A stretch of DNA of 64,000 nucleotides from Cryptomeria japonica (lineage: Eukaryota; Streptophyta; Pinopsida; Cupressales; Cupressaceae). This document shows, piece by piece, positions 24,909-36,097 of this stretch; position 1 is the stretch's first letter; every line of letters begins with the position of its first letter. The stretch is from NCBI RefSeq assembly GCF_030272615.1, contig NC_081407.1, positions 265,360,574 to 265,424,573 of the forward strand, given 5' to 3'. Under the pieces are notes generated by a model, which was given only the letters and a program-made list of their open reading frames with translations, had not been told where the DNA came from and did no database searches. The position numbers and the translations under genes are program-made.

Positions 24909-26134
24909 TCATTGAATATGCTTGGAACAATGATATAAACCGTCTATCAATGGATCTGACGATTCCTTCCCAGACATCTCTTGCTTCACTTCGACATGCC
25001 TGTCAACATAAGATGGTCAAGAATCTAATGCAAGTTATAAGTTATAAAAAGAACTGTATCTTATTGTAGAATTACCTTATGAGACTGTATCTTTCACTGG
25101 CATGAAGTGGGTGAAAAGTAATTCCTGCATCATTTGTTGGGACCACATGCCCATGAGTATCCACCAACAGTGCAGTGTCACCAAACATCTTTCTAACATC
25201 AACTACTCCAACTGGCACTTCCCACTGTTTTCCATCAAGAAGTACGGTCATCACACCAGATGCTTGCTGATTTGATACAGGAATTTCTGTCACATTAGAA
25301 ATCAATTCAAAGATTAACACAATTAGAAAGGTACTAAGAGGTAACAGTGAGAATGGATAATCGTAACACAACCAAACACATTTGTAATTTCCCAAAACCA
25401 TAAACCCTAAACATGGCTTAAAAAAACTAGCTTTTTGTTTCAAATCACACCATGTGCAGTGCAGCAAACAGTGGTACTCTTTGACCTCATTAATAAAGCA
25501 TCAGCCTCTCCATCAGCTTCAGTTTGACAATGAAGCATGCACGATGGGATGTTACCTTGAGAATCATTACATTGTTGTTGGTCAGTGGAACGTAGTTTTA
25601 CTCCAACCATATCTTGGTTTTTCTCACCAAAATGTGCATTTGTGCCTGCATTACATGGACCCTCTTCAGACATTTCATGCTTTGTCTCATTAACACCTAA
25701 CTTTGCTTCAAGCTGCTCTGGTCCCATGAGAAATATAGCATCTTTACTCTCATAAGCCTCAGCAGTCTTCTCACCTAACCATGCACTTTCATCTTCTCTA
25801 ATCATTTCGTCCTCAATTTGAGGCTTATTTTCTCTGTAGGATTCAGAGTCTGTATCAACTTCAGATTCACCTTCCTTCAGTGGAAGGTGGTTATATTTTC
25901 TCTTGGCACGAGCTTTACGATTTTGGAACCAGTTATACACATTCATTTCAGAAATCAGACCATGCTGACTAAGCTCACTAGTTATCTTCTTTATGGTCTG
26001 CTTATTTGGGGTGCCATTACCATGTTCATATAGCCTCTCTAAAATATGAAGCTGGGCTGGACTTGGTGTCCAACGCTGTCTAGAAGGTTGTCTAAACCCT
26101 GGGCCTGATGGAAATGGGTCATTGGGCATTTGCT
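24909..26134 (-). CDS. WUSCHEL-related homeobox (WOX) transcription factor, three 3' exons
   Basis: A nuclear DNA-binding protein; I infer the WOX13-like ancient clade. Exon A (26134 to about 25451) starts after a CTGCAG acceptor. It encodes the homeodomain at 26081-25896, from RQRWTPSPAQLHILERLYEH to NVYNWFQNRKARAKRK. The extended loop and the SQHG and NVYNWFQNR motifs are WOX hallmarks. An acidic tail follows (GESEVDTDSES). Exon B (25286-25076) starts after GTGACAG and encodes a compact module (MTVLLDGKQWEVPVG, FGDTALLVDTHGHVVP). Its apparent stop TAA is the intron donor AG|GTAA. Joined to the acceptor TTGACAG, exon C (24999-24909) continues in frame for about 30 codons to TGA. The donor of exon A is uncertain (25451 keeps phase). 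The first exon(s), before the homeobox, were not found and may lie behind a long intron. No WUS-box is seen. Confidence 0.8.
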
Positions 26135-27150
26135 CTGCAGTAAAATTAAAACGATTACTACAAATATGCATCAATATTAGTGTTATATCACAATAAAAAA
26201 AGTATCCAAGAAACAAACAGGGTGACACCAAGAAAACATAAATTTATTCTTAAGGTAACATTTAAGCATTCTATGCCCTATGGCCTTCAAAGAGTTATAT
26301 ACTGAAGGTGAAAGAGAGCCTGTGAATAATCAAGTCATAAAGACATTTTGCTCTTTAAGAGTAAAACAGGGAGTTAATTACCCGGGACATGTAATATGGA
26401 TCTTTCCAAGGACCAAAAAGAGCTGCTTTTCAGATTTTCCAATAAAAGAAAAAATGAATACAACAAGAAGGAATGCTAATAATAAAAAATGTCTAGCCAT
26501 AGTTGACATGTCATCTCAACTTCATGTCAGAAAATATTATTGCAACAAAAACATGTCAAACTTGAAGAGCAAGACCACTTGTCAATGAGAAGAATCTTGT
26601 TTTACCATATTTTTTAGAAACAAAGGTTACAACCAATTGTAATTCTCTTTTCTTGTTCTAGCCTATTCTACTACAACCACTGCTGGTTAAAGCGGCCTTC
26701 AAAGTGCCTCCTTTCAGGACGTAGGCACAACTTTAAGTATGGATATGAATCTAGATAGAGAGCATTGAATAGTCCTATTTCAAAGTGGACTACCGACCTT
26801 ACCTAGGCACCCTTAGATAAAATACATGAAACGATAAAAGCAATATTCTGCATTCACCTTCACTACCTTTATATAACAAATTTAAAAGCCATAATTATAT
26901 CACCAATACTAGATTGTGACAAACATTTTTTAATTTATTGAGACCAATCATTGCATTACATTAAAATACCTAGACAAAATACCTTGAATCTCTTATATCA
27001 TAGGCACACATTAAATAACTCAAAGGGAACAGTATATCAGTAGTTAAATAACATCAAAGATATCAAAGATGGTGCTATCTAAGTTTAAACACATCAAAGA
27101 CACAATCAGTCTTTCATGAAATTATCATGATTTCACTTTGAACTATCCTC
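26135..27150 (-). other. Probable intron or upstream sequence of the homeobox gene
   Basis: AT-rich sequence upstream of the homeobox exon with no clear 5' exon. A short open stretch of about 38 codons on the - strand at about 26680-26800 (YLDSYPYLKLCLRPERRHF) ends at a stop and has no recognised relative. The + ORF at 26280-26588 looks like chance. Confidence 0.4.
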
Positions 27151-27159
27151 CAGAATATC

Positions 27160-27556
27160 TGCATCTCTATTAAGCTTTTGATTGCCATTCAACTCTAGTT
27201 AGATATTCAAGCATGCAAGATATCACAATACTGTTACCATATTTGTAGTGCATGGTGGGAGAAATCTAGTCACTGTTTGCCCCGTAGGGTACATGTTCAA
27301 AACATAACAGAATGCAACTAAAACGTAACAGTACAAATATGCACAATGTATAGAGAACTCATAGATATATTCATTGATCACAGAATTACAATGTATCTCC
27401 AAAACAGCATTTCCCATCTAACATAACCTAACCCGAAGATAAGTACATAGACATATATAAGGGTGTCAACCAGCTAGGAATGCCAACCATTGGCAACCGT
27501 CAGCTAACCGCCGACCCCTCGACAACAACTAACAACTACTAATTGACCTGACAACA
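27160..27556 (-). repeat. LTR-like tail of a - strand retroelement
   Basis: On the - strand a run of T followed by ten or more G (27560-27577 region) resembles a polypurine tract. It is followed by TGTTGTCAGGTC and then AT-rich LTR-like text with CTTATATATG as a possible TATA. The far end is not defined. It follows the broken coiled-coil ORF on the same strand, as expected for a 3' LTR. Confidence 0.4.
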
Positions 27557-27689
27557 TCATCCCCCCCCCCCAAAAAAAAGAAAGTCGTCTCCGGATGACA
27601 CACAACAGAATGGGGAATACAACTATACAAAATAAATCAAGGAGTTGGGGGACGAGGGAGCGGTCCTTGATGAGGAAGGCATAGGTGGG

Positions 27690-28475
27690 GTAGATGCCGC
27701 CAGCTACTCCCTCAACTGGTGGACCTGCTGAGTCCGTTGATGTAGATCCCTCTTGGCTAACAGTTGTCTTTCCCTAGCGGTCTTCACCATAAATACTGCC
27801 TCCATAACCTCCTTGTGCTTCTTATCTATCGCCTCCAAGGCTGCAGTAAGGCGAGTCTCCACAGCTACCAGCTCAGCCTTCTCGTGGTCCAACTGCTCTT
27901 CCAAGGCTATCATCCGAGCCCTCTGCTAAACTAGCTCATCCTCTACCATCTGGAGCCGAGTGGCTAACTGCTCCCGAGCTGTAATAGCTGCCACCCGCTC
28001 GGCCTAACCTCTGCTATTGAATGTTGGGCCTGCTTGAGCTCATAGTACCCATCCCGGAATGCCTGCTCAACCCTCCTGAGCAAGGAGTGTGTCTTTCTCT
28101 CCCCAACAGGCTCCTGACATCTCCATTCCTCCAACATGGCAAGCATCTCCATAGCAGGCCATCCCTGAGAGTCAAAACATCGCACAAACTCCTCAGCACA
28201 TCTCCCTGTAGCCAATGTGCAGGTGCTCCACTGCCTGATCCGTCATGCCGAGGGCCAGTTCCTGTACCAAGGCCACCATCCTCCGTGCACCCGCCTCCAT
28301 ATCCACCAGAAATTGCTCGAGAGCGCCCAACTCACCGTGAGTCTCAGACACTACCTACTGATTGTGCCCAGGAGCCCTGGACTCCCCTCCCAGTACAGCC
28401 ATGTCATGCGGAGGGTCCAACTCCAACTCCCTCTAGTGGGTACTCCCCTCGTCCAAATCCATAATATCATGATGT
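27690..28475 (-). pseudogene. Broken GC-rich coiled-coil ORF, probably retroelement-derived
   Basis: On the - strand a frame opens at about 28470 (MDLDEG), continues through two stops, shifts frame near 28215, and runs as 28215-27964. After another break it runs as 27913-27704. The pieces read like one protein. The middle part has RCAEEFVRCFDSQGWPAMEM and LLRRVEQAFRDGYYELKQAQ. The end is a heptad-like Glu/Leu/Ala helix (EEQLDHEKAELVAVETRLTA). Base composition is clearly more GC-rich than the surroundings. I do not recognise the family. Position before a polypurine-like run and LTR-like sequence suggests a Gag-like or accessory retroelement protein. Confidence 0.5.
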
Positions 28476-28479
28476 GGCA

Positions 28480-29258
28480 ACACTTGTTGCTTCTGTGGTG
28501 AAAGAGGCAACACTTGTCAGTCACACAATGATCATTTGCCTTTGAGCTGTTCATGTGGTGATTTTAGGTGATTGTGGAAGCAAAATCACAGATATTTTTG
28601 TTTAACCTTGTTATATTTTTTTTCTCAAAGTTTCTTCTAATATTCATACATTTTTATAATTTTCCAAGCATTTAGAAACATAATCATACATGAATATTTG
28701 TGTTCTACATGCATTTGAATTTGTCTATGCTAGCTAGGGTTCTGCATTTATAAAATTTGTTTATTTTAATTTTACTTATTTATAAGTCAACGCTAAGGTT
28801 GGCAACATTTTTTTTCCTTCCATGCCAAGGTTTAAAGTTTGTATCCAATGCTGTCAACAAGTGGAAGCTAAAGCATTGGATACAAGCATGCCACTTTGAA
28901 GCATAGTGTAGTAAAGCTGTCCCTACGATAGGTCATTTGCAACTATCGTGGATTGAAAATAAGTGGAGGTATCAATTGTCTCAAATAACAACTTACAATA
29001 TCGTTGACCATGATGTCAAATTGTGTTTGACCATTGAGCCAAAGGTTTATGTGAGATGGATGTCACCCTCGCATTGACAAAGCCAAAAAAAATAGAGGAC
29101 ATGAGGAAAGTTGCAGCAACGAATCCCAATATGGTGTGGAAATCACAGGCAGAAACAGATATAGAGATTGTGAGCTCTTGTTGTGATCTGCAAATTCGCA
29201 ACACATCATCAACCTTTATCCAAATGTAATCAAATGGATTTCTTTGTTCTGTCGAACA
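28480..29258. other. No gene seen
   Basis: AT-rich sequence with short chance ORFs only; no repeat boundary or conserved motif was identified. Confidence 0.5.
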
Positions 29259-29597
29259 TGTCAGGTATTTTCCTAATTATTTATTTAATTAATTAGGTCC
29301 CTTTTCACAGTAGCATACTTGAGTAATCTGCTTTTTTCTGTCTCAAGTCATATGATAAGGACACATCATCATCCAATTTTATACTCCCCTAGGGTTTCAT
29401 CTAGGGTTGTTTTTGCATTTTCCTTATTACAAAGATTCATTCTTGTATAATTCATTCAATGCACATTGATTATGATTCATGCTTTTTTGGATCAATAGTC
29501 TATTTGTAGCAATTTCTTTTATTTTCCTCATTTTGTGACAATTGTTTGATTGCAAGTGATCCTTGGGAGTTGTAGGGTTGAGGATTCAACTCCAACA
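29259..29597 (+). repeat. Copia LTR, family shared with 40609-40960
   Basis: Starts TGTCAGGTATTTTCCT, ends GATTCAACTCCAACA, and matches 40609-40960 nearly throughout apart from a deletion near its start. It is directly followed by TTGTATCAAAGCTC (29598-29611), a degenerate initiator Met-tRNA primer site, so it looks like a 5' LTR. Confidence 0.75.
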
Positions 29598-29611
29598 TTG
29601 TATCAAAGCTC

Positions 29612-30825
29612 TAATTCTGTAATTCCTTATCCATTTTTTGAGGGATATAACTTGAGCAATCAAATGATGCATCTTGGAGCAAAACAAACCTCAGCGTTGC
29701 ATCTAGAATGTTCAAAAACCCCAAGATTGCTTATCCTAACACTGAAATCAAAGTTCAAAAAAATTGGAGCAAATGTTTTTAGGGTCTTGGAATCTGGAGT
29801 TGCAAAATTCCACAAGGATGTATGGATTCATATGGTTGTATGACACCACATAGTTCGTACAGCCATCTATGCAAAAATTCACCTCGACTAGCACAAAAAT
29901 CCAACAAAAAATATGCAAGGCAACTACAAGTTTCTTCAGTTTTCTGGTATTTTTTATTTTTCATCAGTGGCTTTTTTAATTCTATGAAAAACTATTTTTA
30001 ATTGACCACATTTGTGGGGTTTTTAACAATATACCAATAGGATTTTGTTAACCGATGACCAGCTCTACTCGACTACCAACACCCCTAGTGTCAATTTCTC
30101 CCTCACCTATTTCATTCCACCACAGTAGCTGATGGAAATACCTACCAACTTTTTTCAATTGGTTATTCCAAAACGACCTGCCAATCCTCTATATTCAAGC
30201 AAACTATTTGCTGATGTCAACATGATGTCACCAATATAACCTAGTGGCCCTTGCCCCCTAGCCCTAATTTGCCCTAAAAGTCTTTTTCTTTTTGGCATAA
30301 CTTGAGCATGCAGTTTTAAAAATTGGCAAACAAGATATTCGAAAAGCTGGTTCTAAACACTTTTTAGTGTTGTAGGCATTTTTTTCAAATTTTACTATTG
30401 GTACATTTTATTGCCTGTCAAAATCATATGTTCATTTTTGGCCCTCAAACTCATAACTTTTTGCCTAGATCTCTGTTTTTCATGATTCTTACGGCATTAA
30501 AGAGATATTTCAAAGTTCTTCATGGCTATCCATGCACTTTTTCAAAAATTTATCCAAGGTAGCTTTTATATAGTTTGTAGTTATTTCACATTTTGGTTGA
30601 TTACTTGGACATTTTGGTACCTGAAATTTTTTTGTTTGCATACGGTGATGTTACAAACCTAGGGTTTACTCACAAGAATTGAATTAAAATATAAAACGCA
30701 TGCTATCATTGTTAAACCTAGCCTTGGAAATAATATTAATTAACAACAAATGTGCTATAATATTAATTAACAACAAATGTGCTCATGTCAAACAAACTAT
30801 TGTTGCACTTCAAAGTAGAAATTTT
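29612..30825. other. No gene seen; possible decayed Copia interior
   Basis: Follows a primer-site-like sequence but shows no Gag text that I can recognise. ORFs up to 97 codons are present without motifs. Confidence 0.4.
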
Positions 30826-31138
30826 GAGCAAAATAGGGAGCTGCAGGTCTAAGATAGATTAAGTTGATACTCGATTTACACAAACACTGAATACATGTAT
30901 ACAATTGGAAGTATGTGAGTTGACCAACAACCAATATGGATACTTAGTATCCCAGTTAGGGTTTACTACATAACTACTGTCACGAGCAAAATAGAGAGCT
31001 GCAGGTCTAAGATAGATTAAGTTGATACTCAATTTACACAAACACTGAATGCATGTATACAGTTGGAAGTATGTGAGTTGGCCAACAACCAATATGGATA
31101 CTTAGTATCCCAGTTAGGGTTTACTACATAACTACTAT
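30826..31138. repeat. Tandem duplication, two copies, 158-bp period
   Basis: GAGCAAAATAG starts copies at 30826 and 30984. The two are nearly identical (a few substitutions), through the common end TTTACTACATAACTACT. The second copy is followed directly by ATGACTGTGACAGTC. Confidence 0.9.
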
Positions 31139-31254
31139 GACTGTGACAGTCTAACAACAGCACAGGTGCCCAAGAACTCGATGCTGCTCCAGATCCAAGA
31201 TGAAACAATCAATGGTGCACTTGAAGATGGCATTCGGTTGACTCACCTTGTAGA

Positions 31255-31842
31255 TTATATATATATATATATATAGTTGTTAAACTTTGACCTGAGACAG
31301 CTATTGAAAATTGAACTTGTATCACCTCTTAAATTCATACAACTCGATGTTCTCTTGGGACTGAAAATGGCGCCATGGTCGCTTGCTAACAGGATTTCCA
31401 AATTCATCAATGGAAAATGGTAATCTCCACTGTCCTTGGTAAAAGGTTTGTAACTAATTTGTTGGGATTGGTGACTCCTGCTGTAGATTAAAGTGTTGTA
31501 GCTGACTGTTGTACCATGATTAGCATCTGTAGAAGTACTCGCCAATGGTGAAGCTGCCTTAATAAAACTCCAAACTCCCTTCCAAACCAGTACACCACTT
31601 GTAAAATGGATCAATAATAAGAATTTGAACCCAACTGAAAACCATGATTTGGATTTGCTCATAAAGAGAGGTAGGGTTTTCATTCTAGCTTGTGCAATTA
31701 GGGATTTCGTCCTTTTTGCACTAGTAACTGCATTTGCAAAGGATTGCTCCAGAAAATTCCCAAAAAACATAAGTCTTTGAATTAAAAAATAACTTCTATT
31801 CATACTTGAGTTCTTGTTGACGTGTATTTTGTACACCATCAT
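31255..31842 (-). CDS. 195-codon ORF of unknown nature
   Basis: An open frame on the - strand with a central hydrophobic segment (FSVGFKFLLLIHFTSGVLVW) that could span a membrane, preceded by basic residues. Its last codons are a (TA)n microsatellite (31254-31275), which argues that the C-terminus is accidental. No recognised family, no convincing promoter, and surroundings are repeats. It may be chance or a fragment of a captured gene. Confidence 0.2.
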   Translation of the reverse strand: MMVYKIHVNKNSSMNRSYFLIQRLMFFGNFLEQSFANAVTSAKRTKSLIAQARMKTLPLFMSKSKSWFSVGFKFLLLIHFTSGVLVWKGVWSFIKAASPLASTSTDANHGTTVSYNTLIYSRSHQSQQISYKPFTKDSGDYHFPLMNLEILLASDHGAIFSPKRTSSCMNLRGDTSSIFNSCLRSKFNNYIYIYI

Positions 31843-31869
31843 ACACAGAATAAAATACCAATAGGCATC

Positions 31870-32767
31870 TTATCCTCTCTTGAGAAAATAGTCTCTAACT
31901 GCTGAAGATTCGCGTAAAGGATCAGTTAGGTAGACTCCAAGGTTCTTTTAGTAGGGTCTCTACGTGTGGACAAGCTTCCAGCGGTATGATGTGATTTGCT
32001 GTTTCCTCCAAGGGGCCTTACGTATTCCGAAAGTTCAAGATTTGCTAAACTAAGGAAACTATTCAAAAAATAACAAAAGGAGTAGGGTTTGAAAGAGGTC
32101 TAATCTAGTCTAACCCTATGAATGACTTAGTATGGACAAGACTTGGCAAGATTCAACCAACTTTAATTTTGCCATAAGATAACAACTCAATTGAAATTAG
32201 TGCGATCTTCTAAGGTAATAAAATGATATTCAATGCATCAAATATCATGGACACTACCACGAAGGTACATATCCAAGATACAATAATGATTGAAGGTTAA
32301 GGGACTCAAAGTATTCTCCAGTTGACCACGCAAGGCGTTCCTACAATCAGCAAGAAGCTAGTGGTTTGGATTACGAATCCTACCAAAGATCAAGTCTCAC
32401 ACAATGTCCTTCAAACTAACAAGCTACTTTGATTGAGCACAATTCAAGTAAATCAAACAACCATGAAGATAACTCAAGAAATTTGCAACAAAACACCATA
32501 ACTTCAATATTTCATTGATTTCCAAATCATCATGTACAACAATTGCTTGAATTCCTCTCTTCAAACTCAATCTTGCTACAAAGATAAAATTGCTTCTAAC
32601 TCTAATCTCTCTTCTCTATTACATCAACTATTGATTATTACACTCTTTTTTATTGAAATGAAAAATGAGGGTATAAATAGCATCCTCAATTACAATGAAA
32701 GGTCCAGATTGAAAGTAGATCAACGAACAAGATCGTGACACCTAAACCCTAATTAGGGTTTGTTACA
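31870..32767 (-). repeat. LTR-like sequence downstream of the large ORF
   Basis: On the - strand, AAAAAGGAGGCCATT (32768-32782) resembles a polypurine tract and is followed by TGTAACAAACCC, an LTR-like start. GCTATTTATACCCTC near 32670 could be a TATA box. The LTR end is not resolved. This sequence does not match the LTR at 36.3-39.3 kb, so the two cannot simply be the LTR pair of one element. Confidence 0.4.
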
Positions 32768-32864
32768 AATGGCCTCCTTTTTACTGAACAATATTAAATG
32801 CATAGCCAAATATTAAATTTTGGCACAAAAACCTAGGAGACATAAACCAATGAGAAATAAGATG

Positions 32865-35800
32865 TCATGTCATCTGTAACAACCTTTCATCTAGAATCTT
32901 ATTCCCTTTCCAATTCTCTTTCTTAGCATATGCAATGAATCTTGAAACGATTCCTTCGATTTCTGCAATTGGAATCTCGGGAAGATTCTTCACACTCTCT
33001 TCTAAGTGGATGACCTGATCGAATGCATCTAGAAGAGCTACGTCCCATGAAGGTTCAAGTTCCTTCGTCCTTTCAATCAGGAGCATGGTGGCAAACATCT
33101 GATCATACTGCTCATTTGTAACATTTGCGTCCTTGCAAAAGATGACCTTGATTCTATCCTCTAGTTCCTGCATATCCACATCTGTCTCGACCTCGATCCT
33201 TCTGCCAAGAATGGTACGAAGTACCTCAAATACTCTGTCCTGGACAGGATTGATCACCTCCTCAACTTGGCCACATCTAGTACTGATGTCTTCAAAGAAA
33301 ACATTCTTCATATGGAGTAAGGTTGACCAATGAAACAAACTGTGAGATTCTCCATCCAAGATCTTCTCTTGTGCTAAGACCTTCCTTGATGTGTGTCTAA
33401 TAACTTTCAAGACAGGAATGATAACATCCTTGGTATGGACGAATGCAGCTACTGTTATCATCAAATTGTGGATCATCTCAAGAACTTGGATAGCTTGATG
33501 AATAATCTTCATCATCCTTGTAACAAACTCTATGGCCACTGTATGAGATCTATCCATCCAATTACTTGTACGTTGGACCATGTTCCTGAATCTTTCTGCT
33601 TCATTGATTGATTGAAGCGGAAGTGCTTGCACTGGTGATCTAGCTGGATCCTGACGTCCCAAAGGTTCATTGATGTGACTGAAATATGTCCTCCATGCAC
33701 CGACCTCTCTCTCAAGCTTTCTGTTCTTCTCCATTTCTTCTCTAAGCTTGTCTTTCAATGCCTCAAATGAATCGGTGGCATCATCTAAAGTCTGTTCTGC
33801 TATAGAGGGTCCTAACTCAAAAGTCTGTATATCATATTCTTCTGCTAGGATCTCACCTTCATATTTGTCTGCTGCCGGTGTAGCTATCTGCAATTTCCTG
33901 GATCCAGTCTCATCTCGAATCATCTTGGACATCTTGGTAGCCTTTCTCTTCTCTGTTACTTCATGTGAGCGTCCAACAAGGCTCTCTAAATCAATTGCAT
34001 TGTCCTCGTCCTCTACTACGATCACCTTGGTTAATCTTTCCTTCAACCAATCTGGGATAATCGATCTTGTTTCTTGAACTTGAATCTCTTTATGCACTAT
34101 TTCTTCTTGTCTGGGAGGAGATGATATTTCATTGTCTTCTTTGTCTTCATCTAACTCATAGTCTTGGAGAGACCCATCTGGTGACCCATGTTGTGCCTGT
34201 CCTTCCTCCTGCCTATCGTTCTGTACCATCGACTCCATGGATTCTTCCACTTGAATTGTTCTATTCTCTGGTCTAGAAGAAGTACCGGATGATCGATCTC
34301 TGTTAGCCTCTTGTTTCTTCTTGGAAGATTCTCTCTTTCCAGGTCTCTCTTTCCTCTTCGAACCTCTTGAATGGAGATTGCCCTCACTGGCACATCGAAG
34401 GTTTCCTTCACCTGAATTTCTAGGATTAGGATTGCCTTCACTCACACTAGCTCCACCTTCGGCAGGTTTCTCTTCCAAAGTGAAAGTCATGGCTATGCCT
34501 TGTTCTCTCAACTTTTGATGTTGTATGTCAACCCATCTGCGAGTACAAGACAAGACTGGTGCCATCAAAGTATCTAAATCCACGACCTCGGGCTCATTCC
34601 AATCTAACCTTATTGTTTTGCTTTCTCGATCATAGGAAGACTGGATATGTCTGCCACTGTCCTGAGCTTGGTCGGCCACTCTATAAATCTTGCATTTCCT
34701 GATGAAATCCAAAGGTAATCTGGAATGCATTTTTCGTTTCACTTCAAGATCATCTAAGAGATTCATCATAAAATCCTCAATCTGATACTCATGTCTAAAC
34801 TTCCTGCCGACTGTCTCCTCTAAATGTCCACGTGGATCAAAGCTTTCTCTCAAAGCAAAAGATGAAAAAGAATACAAGGCTAACTCCCTCTCTGCGTCAT
34901 CCATAGCTAAAGCATTAGGACATACCTCAACTGAATTACCCAAAATGATAGGTACTGGAACTCCATTCTGATGTCTGTGTCTGAATGCCTTCACATATGC
35001 TGCCAACTGTCTTGTTACTTCAAGTAACACAATTCTGTCTGTCGGATATCTCGGCAACATGTATGGAGGTAAAGGACATCCATGCACTCTAATATAAGTG
35101 AACTTCGGAAACTGAATGAACCAAGCACCGTACCTCTTTATGAATTCCTGGGCATCCTGAGATAACCTGTTGTGAATTCCACCTTGCAACGTCCTTGTGA
35201 TGTTCATCGTGAAAGTATCATTAACCAACTTATAGTTGCTCCTTGGCGGATGATGCAAGTAGGCATAGGAATCACAAGCTCTGACCTCGCCGGGTCCTCT
35301 TCCAATCACTCCTCTGTGGGGTAGTCCTGCGTATTCAACACTCCTGATCAAGGCATAGATGACATATGAACTCATGTGGAAGGACTTAGTAGCCTTGAGT
35401 CTCCTCAACTGTACGTCTAAGCAATGGCTAATCATCCTAGCCCAATGTATCGTACCTTTTCCCTGAACGATCACCTGGATGAAGTAAAACATCCACTTCT
35501 CAAAATAGAAGGCATGAGGGGCTCCTGTAACTCGGTTGAGCATGGTAATCAAATCTCTGTACTCCTCCTGGAAGTCAATCCTGTGCGGTGTGTTCGGGAC
35601 CTTGCTCAGACGGGGACGGCTCTTAAGTAGCCAGTTCTTATTGATAATGCTTAGACAAGCATCTGGATCATCTTCGTACACTGATCTGGCTCCTTCTATG
35701 CTCTTGTATATCATGTCCCTGTGCTCTGGAAGATGGAAAGCTTCACTTATAGCTTCCTCTGAAAGGTACGCCAAAATGTTTCCCTCTTTGGACACGATCG

Positions 35801-36095
35801 TCCTGGACTGTGGATCATAGTGACGAGCACACTCGATCATCAACTCATGGCACTGAACAGCTGGAGGAAAGCCGGCCGCGTTAATGATGCAACTCTCTAT
35901 TATTCTCCGGGCGACAGGTGATGGCTTGCCAATGTAAGGGACCTCTCGAAACTTCTTCGTGCTGAAGTTACCCAAGTTTGTATCTCCAATGTTGCTCCAC
36001 TTCGACACGATCTTGGTCTCCACTTCTTCAGTCTTCTGATCTTCTTTCACGAGAGCTGAACGACTGGTGGATGCTCCCGCCTTCGGGGTCGCCAT
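32865..36095 (-). CDS. Large intact ORF of a non-autonomous LTR element, function unknown
   Basis: An uninterrupted frame of 1,110 codons opens at 36197. I prefer the internal Met at 36095 (1,076 codons, MATPKAGASTSRSALV) because a likely splice acceptor (TTGTGTAG) lies 3 bp before it and the upstream codons read like intron. The first 500 residues are a globular, positively charged region (ILAYLSEEAISEAFHLPEH; YVIYALIRSVEYAGLPHRGV). A basic, nuclear-signal-like stretch follows at about residues 600-650 (SKRKERPGKRESSKKK). Next come an acidic Ser/Glu-rich part, a coiled coil at about 790-840 (LKDKLREEMEKNRKLERE), and a helical C-terminus. No protease, RT, RNase H or integrase motif is present. 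The N-terminal part vaguely recalls plant-transposon Gag or env-like proteins. It stands downstream of an LTR promoter on the same strand. Intactness among dead elements suggests recent arrival or selection. Confidence 0.7.
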   Translation of the reverse strand: MATPKAGASTSRSALVKEDQKTEEVETKIVSKWSNIGDTNLGNFSTKKFREVPYIGKPSPVARRIIESCIINAAGFPPAVQCHELMIECARHYDPQSRTIVSKEGNILAYLSEEAISEAFHLPEHRDMIYKSIEGARSVYEDDPDACLSIINKNWLLKSRPRLSKVPNTPHRIDFQEEYRDLITMLNRVTGAPHAFYFEKWMFYFIQVIVQGKGTIHWARMISHCLDVQLRRLKATKSFHMSSYVIYALIRSVEYAGLPHRGVIGRGPGEVRACDSYAYLHHPPRSNYKLVNDTFTMNITRTLQGGIHNRLSQDAQEFIKRYGAWFIQFPKFTYIRVHGCPLPPYMLPRYPTDRIVLLEVTRQLAAYVKAFRHRHQNGVPVPIILGNSVEVCPNALAMDDAERELALYSFSSFALRESFDPRGHLEETVGRKFRHEYQIEDFMMNLLDDLEVKRKMHSRLPLDFIRKCKIYRVADQAQDSGRHIQSSYDRESKTIRLDWNEPEVVDLDTLMAPVLSCTRRWVDIQHQKLREQGIAMTFTLEEKPAEGGASVSEGNPNPRNSGEGNLRCASEGNLHSRGSKRKERPGKRESSKKKQEANRDRSSGTSSRPENRTIQVEESMESMVQNDRQEEGQAQHGSPDGSLQDYELDEDKEDNEISSPPRQEEIVHKEIQVQETRSIIPDWLKERLTKVIVVEDEDNAIDLESLVGRSHEVTEKRKATKMSKMIRDETGSRKLQIATPAADKYEGEILAEEYDIQTFELGPSIAEQTLDDATDSFEALKDKLREEMEKNRKLEREVGAWRTYFSHINEPLGRQDPARSPVQALPLQSINEAERFRNMVQRTSNWMDRSHTVAIEFVTRMMKIIHQAIQVLEMIHNLMITVAAFVHTKDVIIPVLKVIRHTSRKVLAQEKILDGESHSLFHWSTLLHMKNVFFEDISTRCGQVEEVINPVQDRVFEVLRTILGRRIEVETDVDMQELEDRIKVIFCKDANVTNEQYDQMFATMLLIERTKELEPSWDVALLDAFDQVIHLEESVKNLPEIPIAEIEGIVSRFIAYAKKENWKGNKILDERLLQMT

Positions 36096-36097
36096 AC

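Noticed and set aside
31810-31816. GTTCT followed by TGTTGACG as the far end and target duplication of the element starting at 39345
   Set aside because: GTTCT also follows 39345, but a 5-base match is likely by chance in this interval and the adjoining sequence does not match the other LTR.
33133-35820. + strand ORFs opposite the large - strand ORF
   Set aside because: Shadows of the intact - strand frame.
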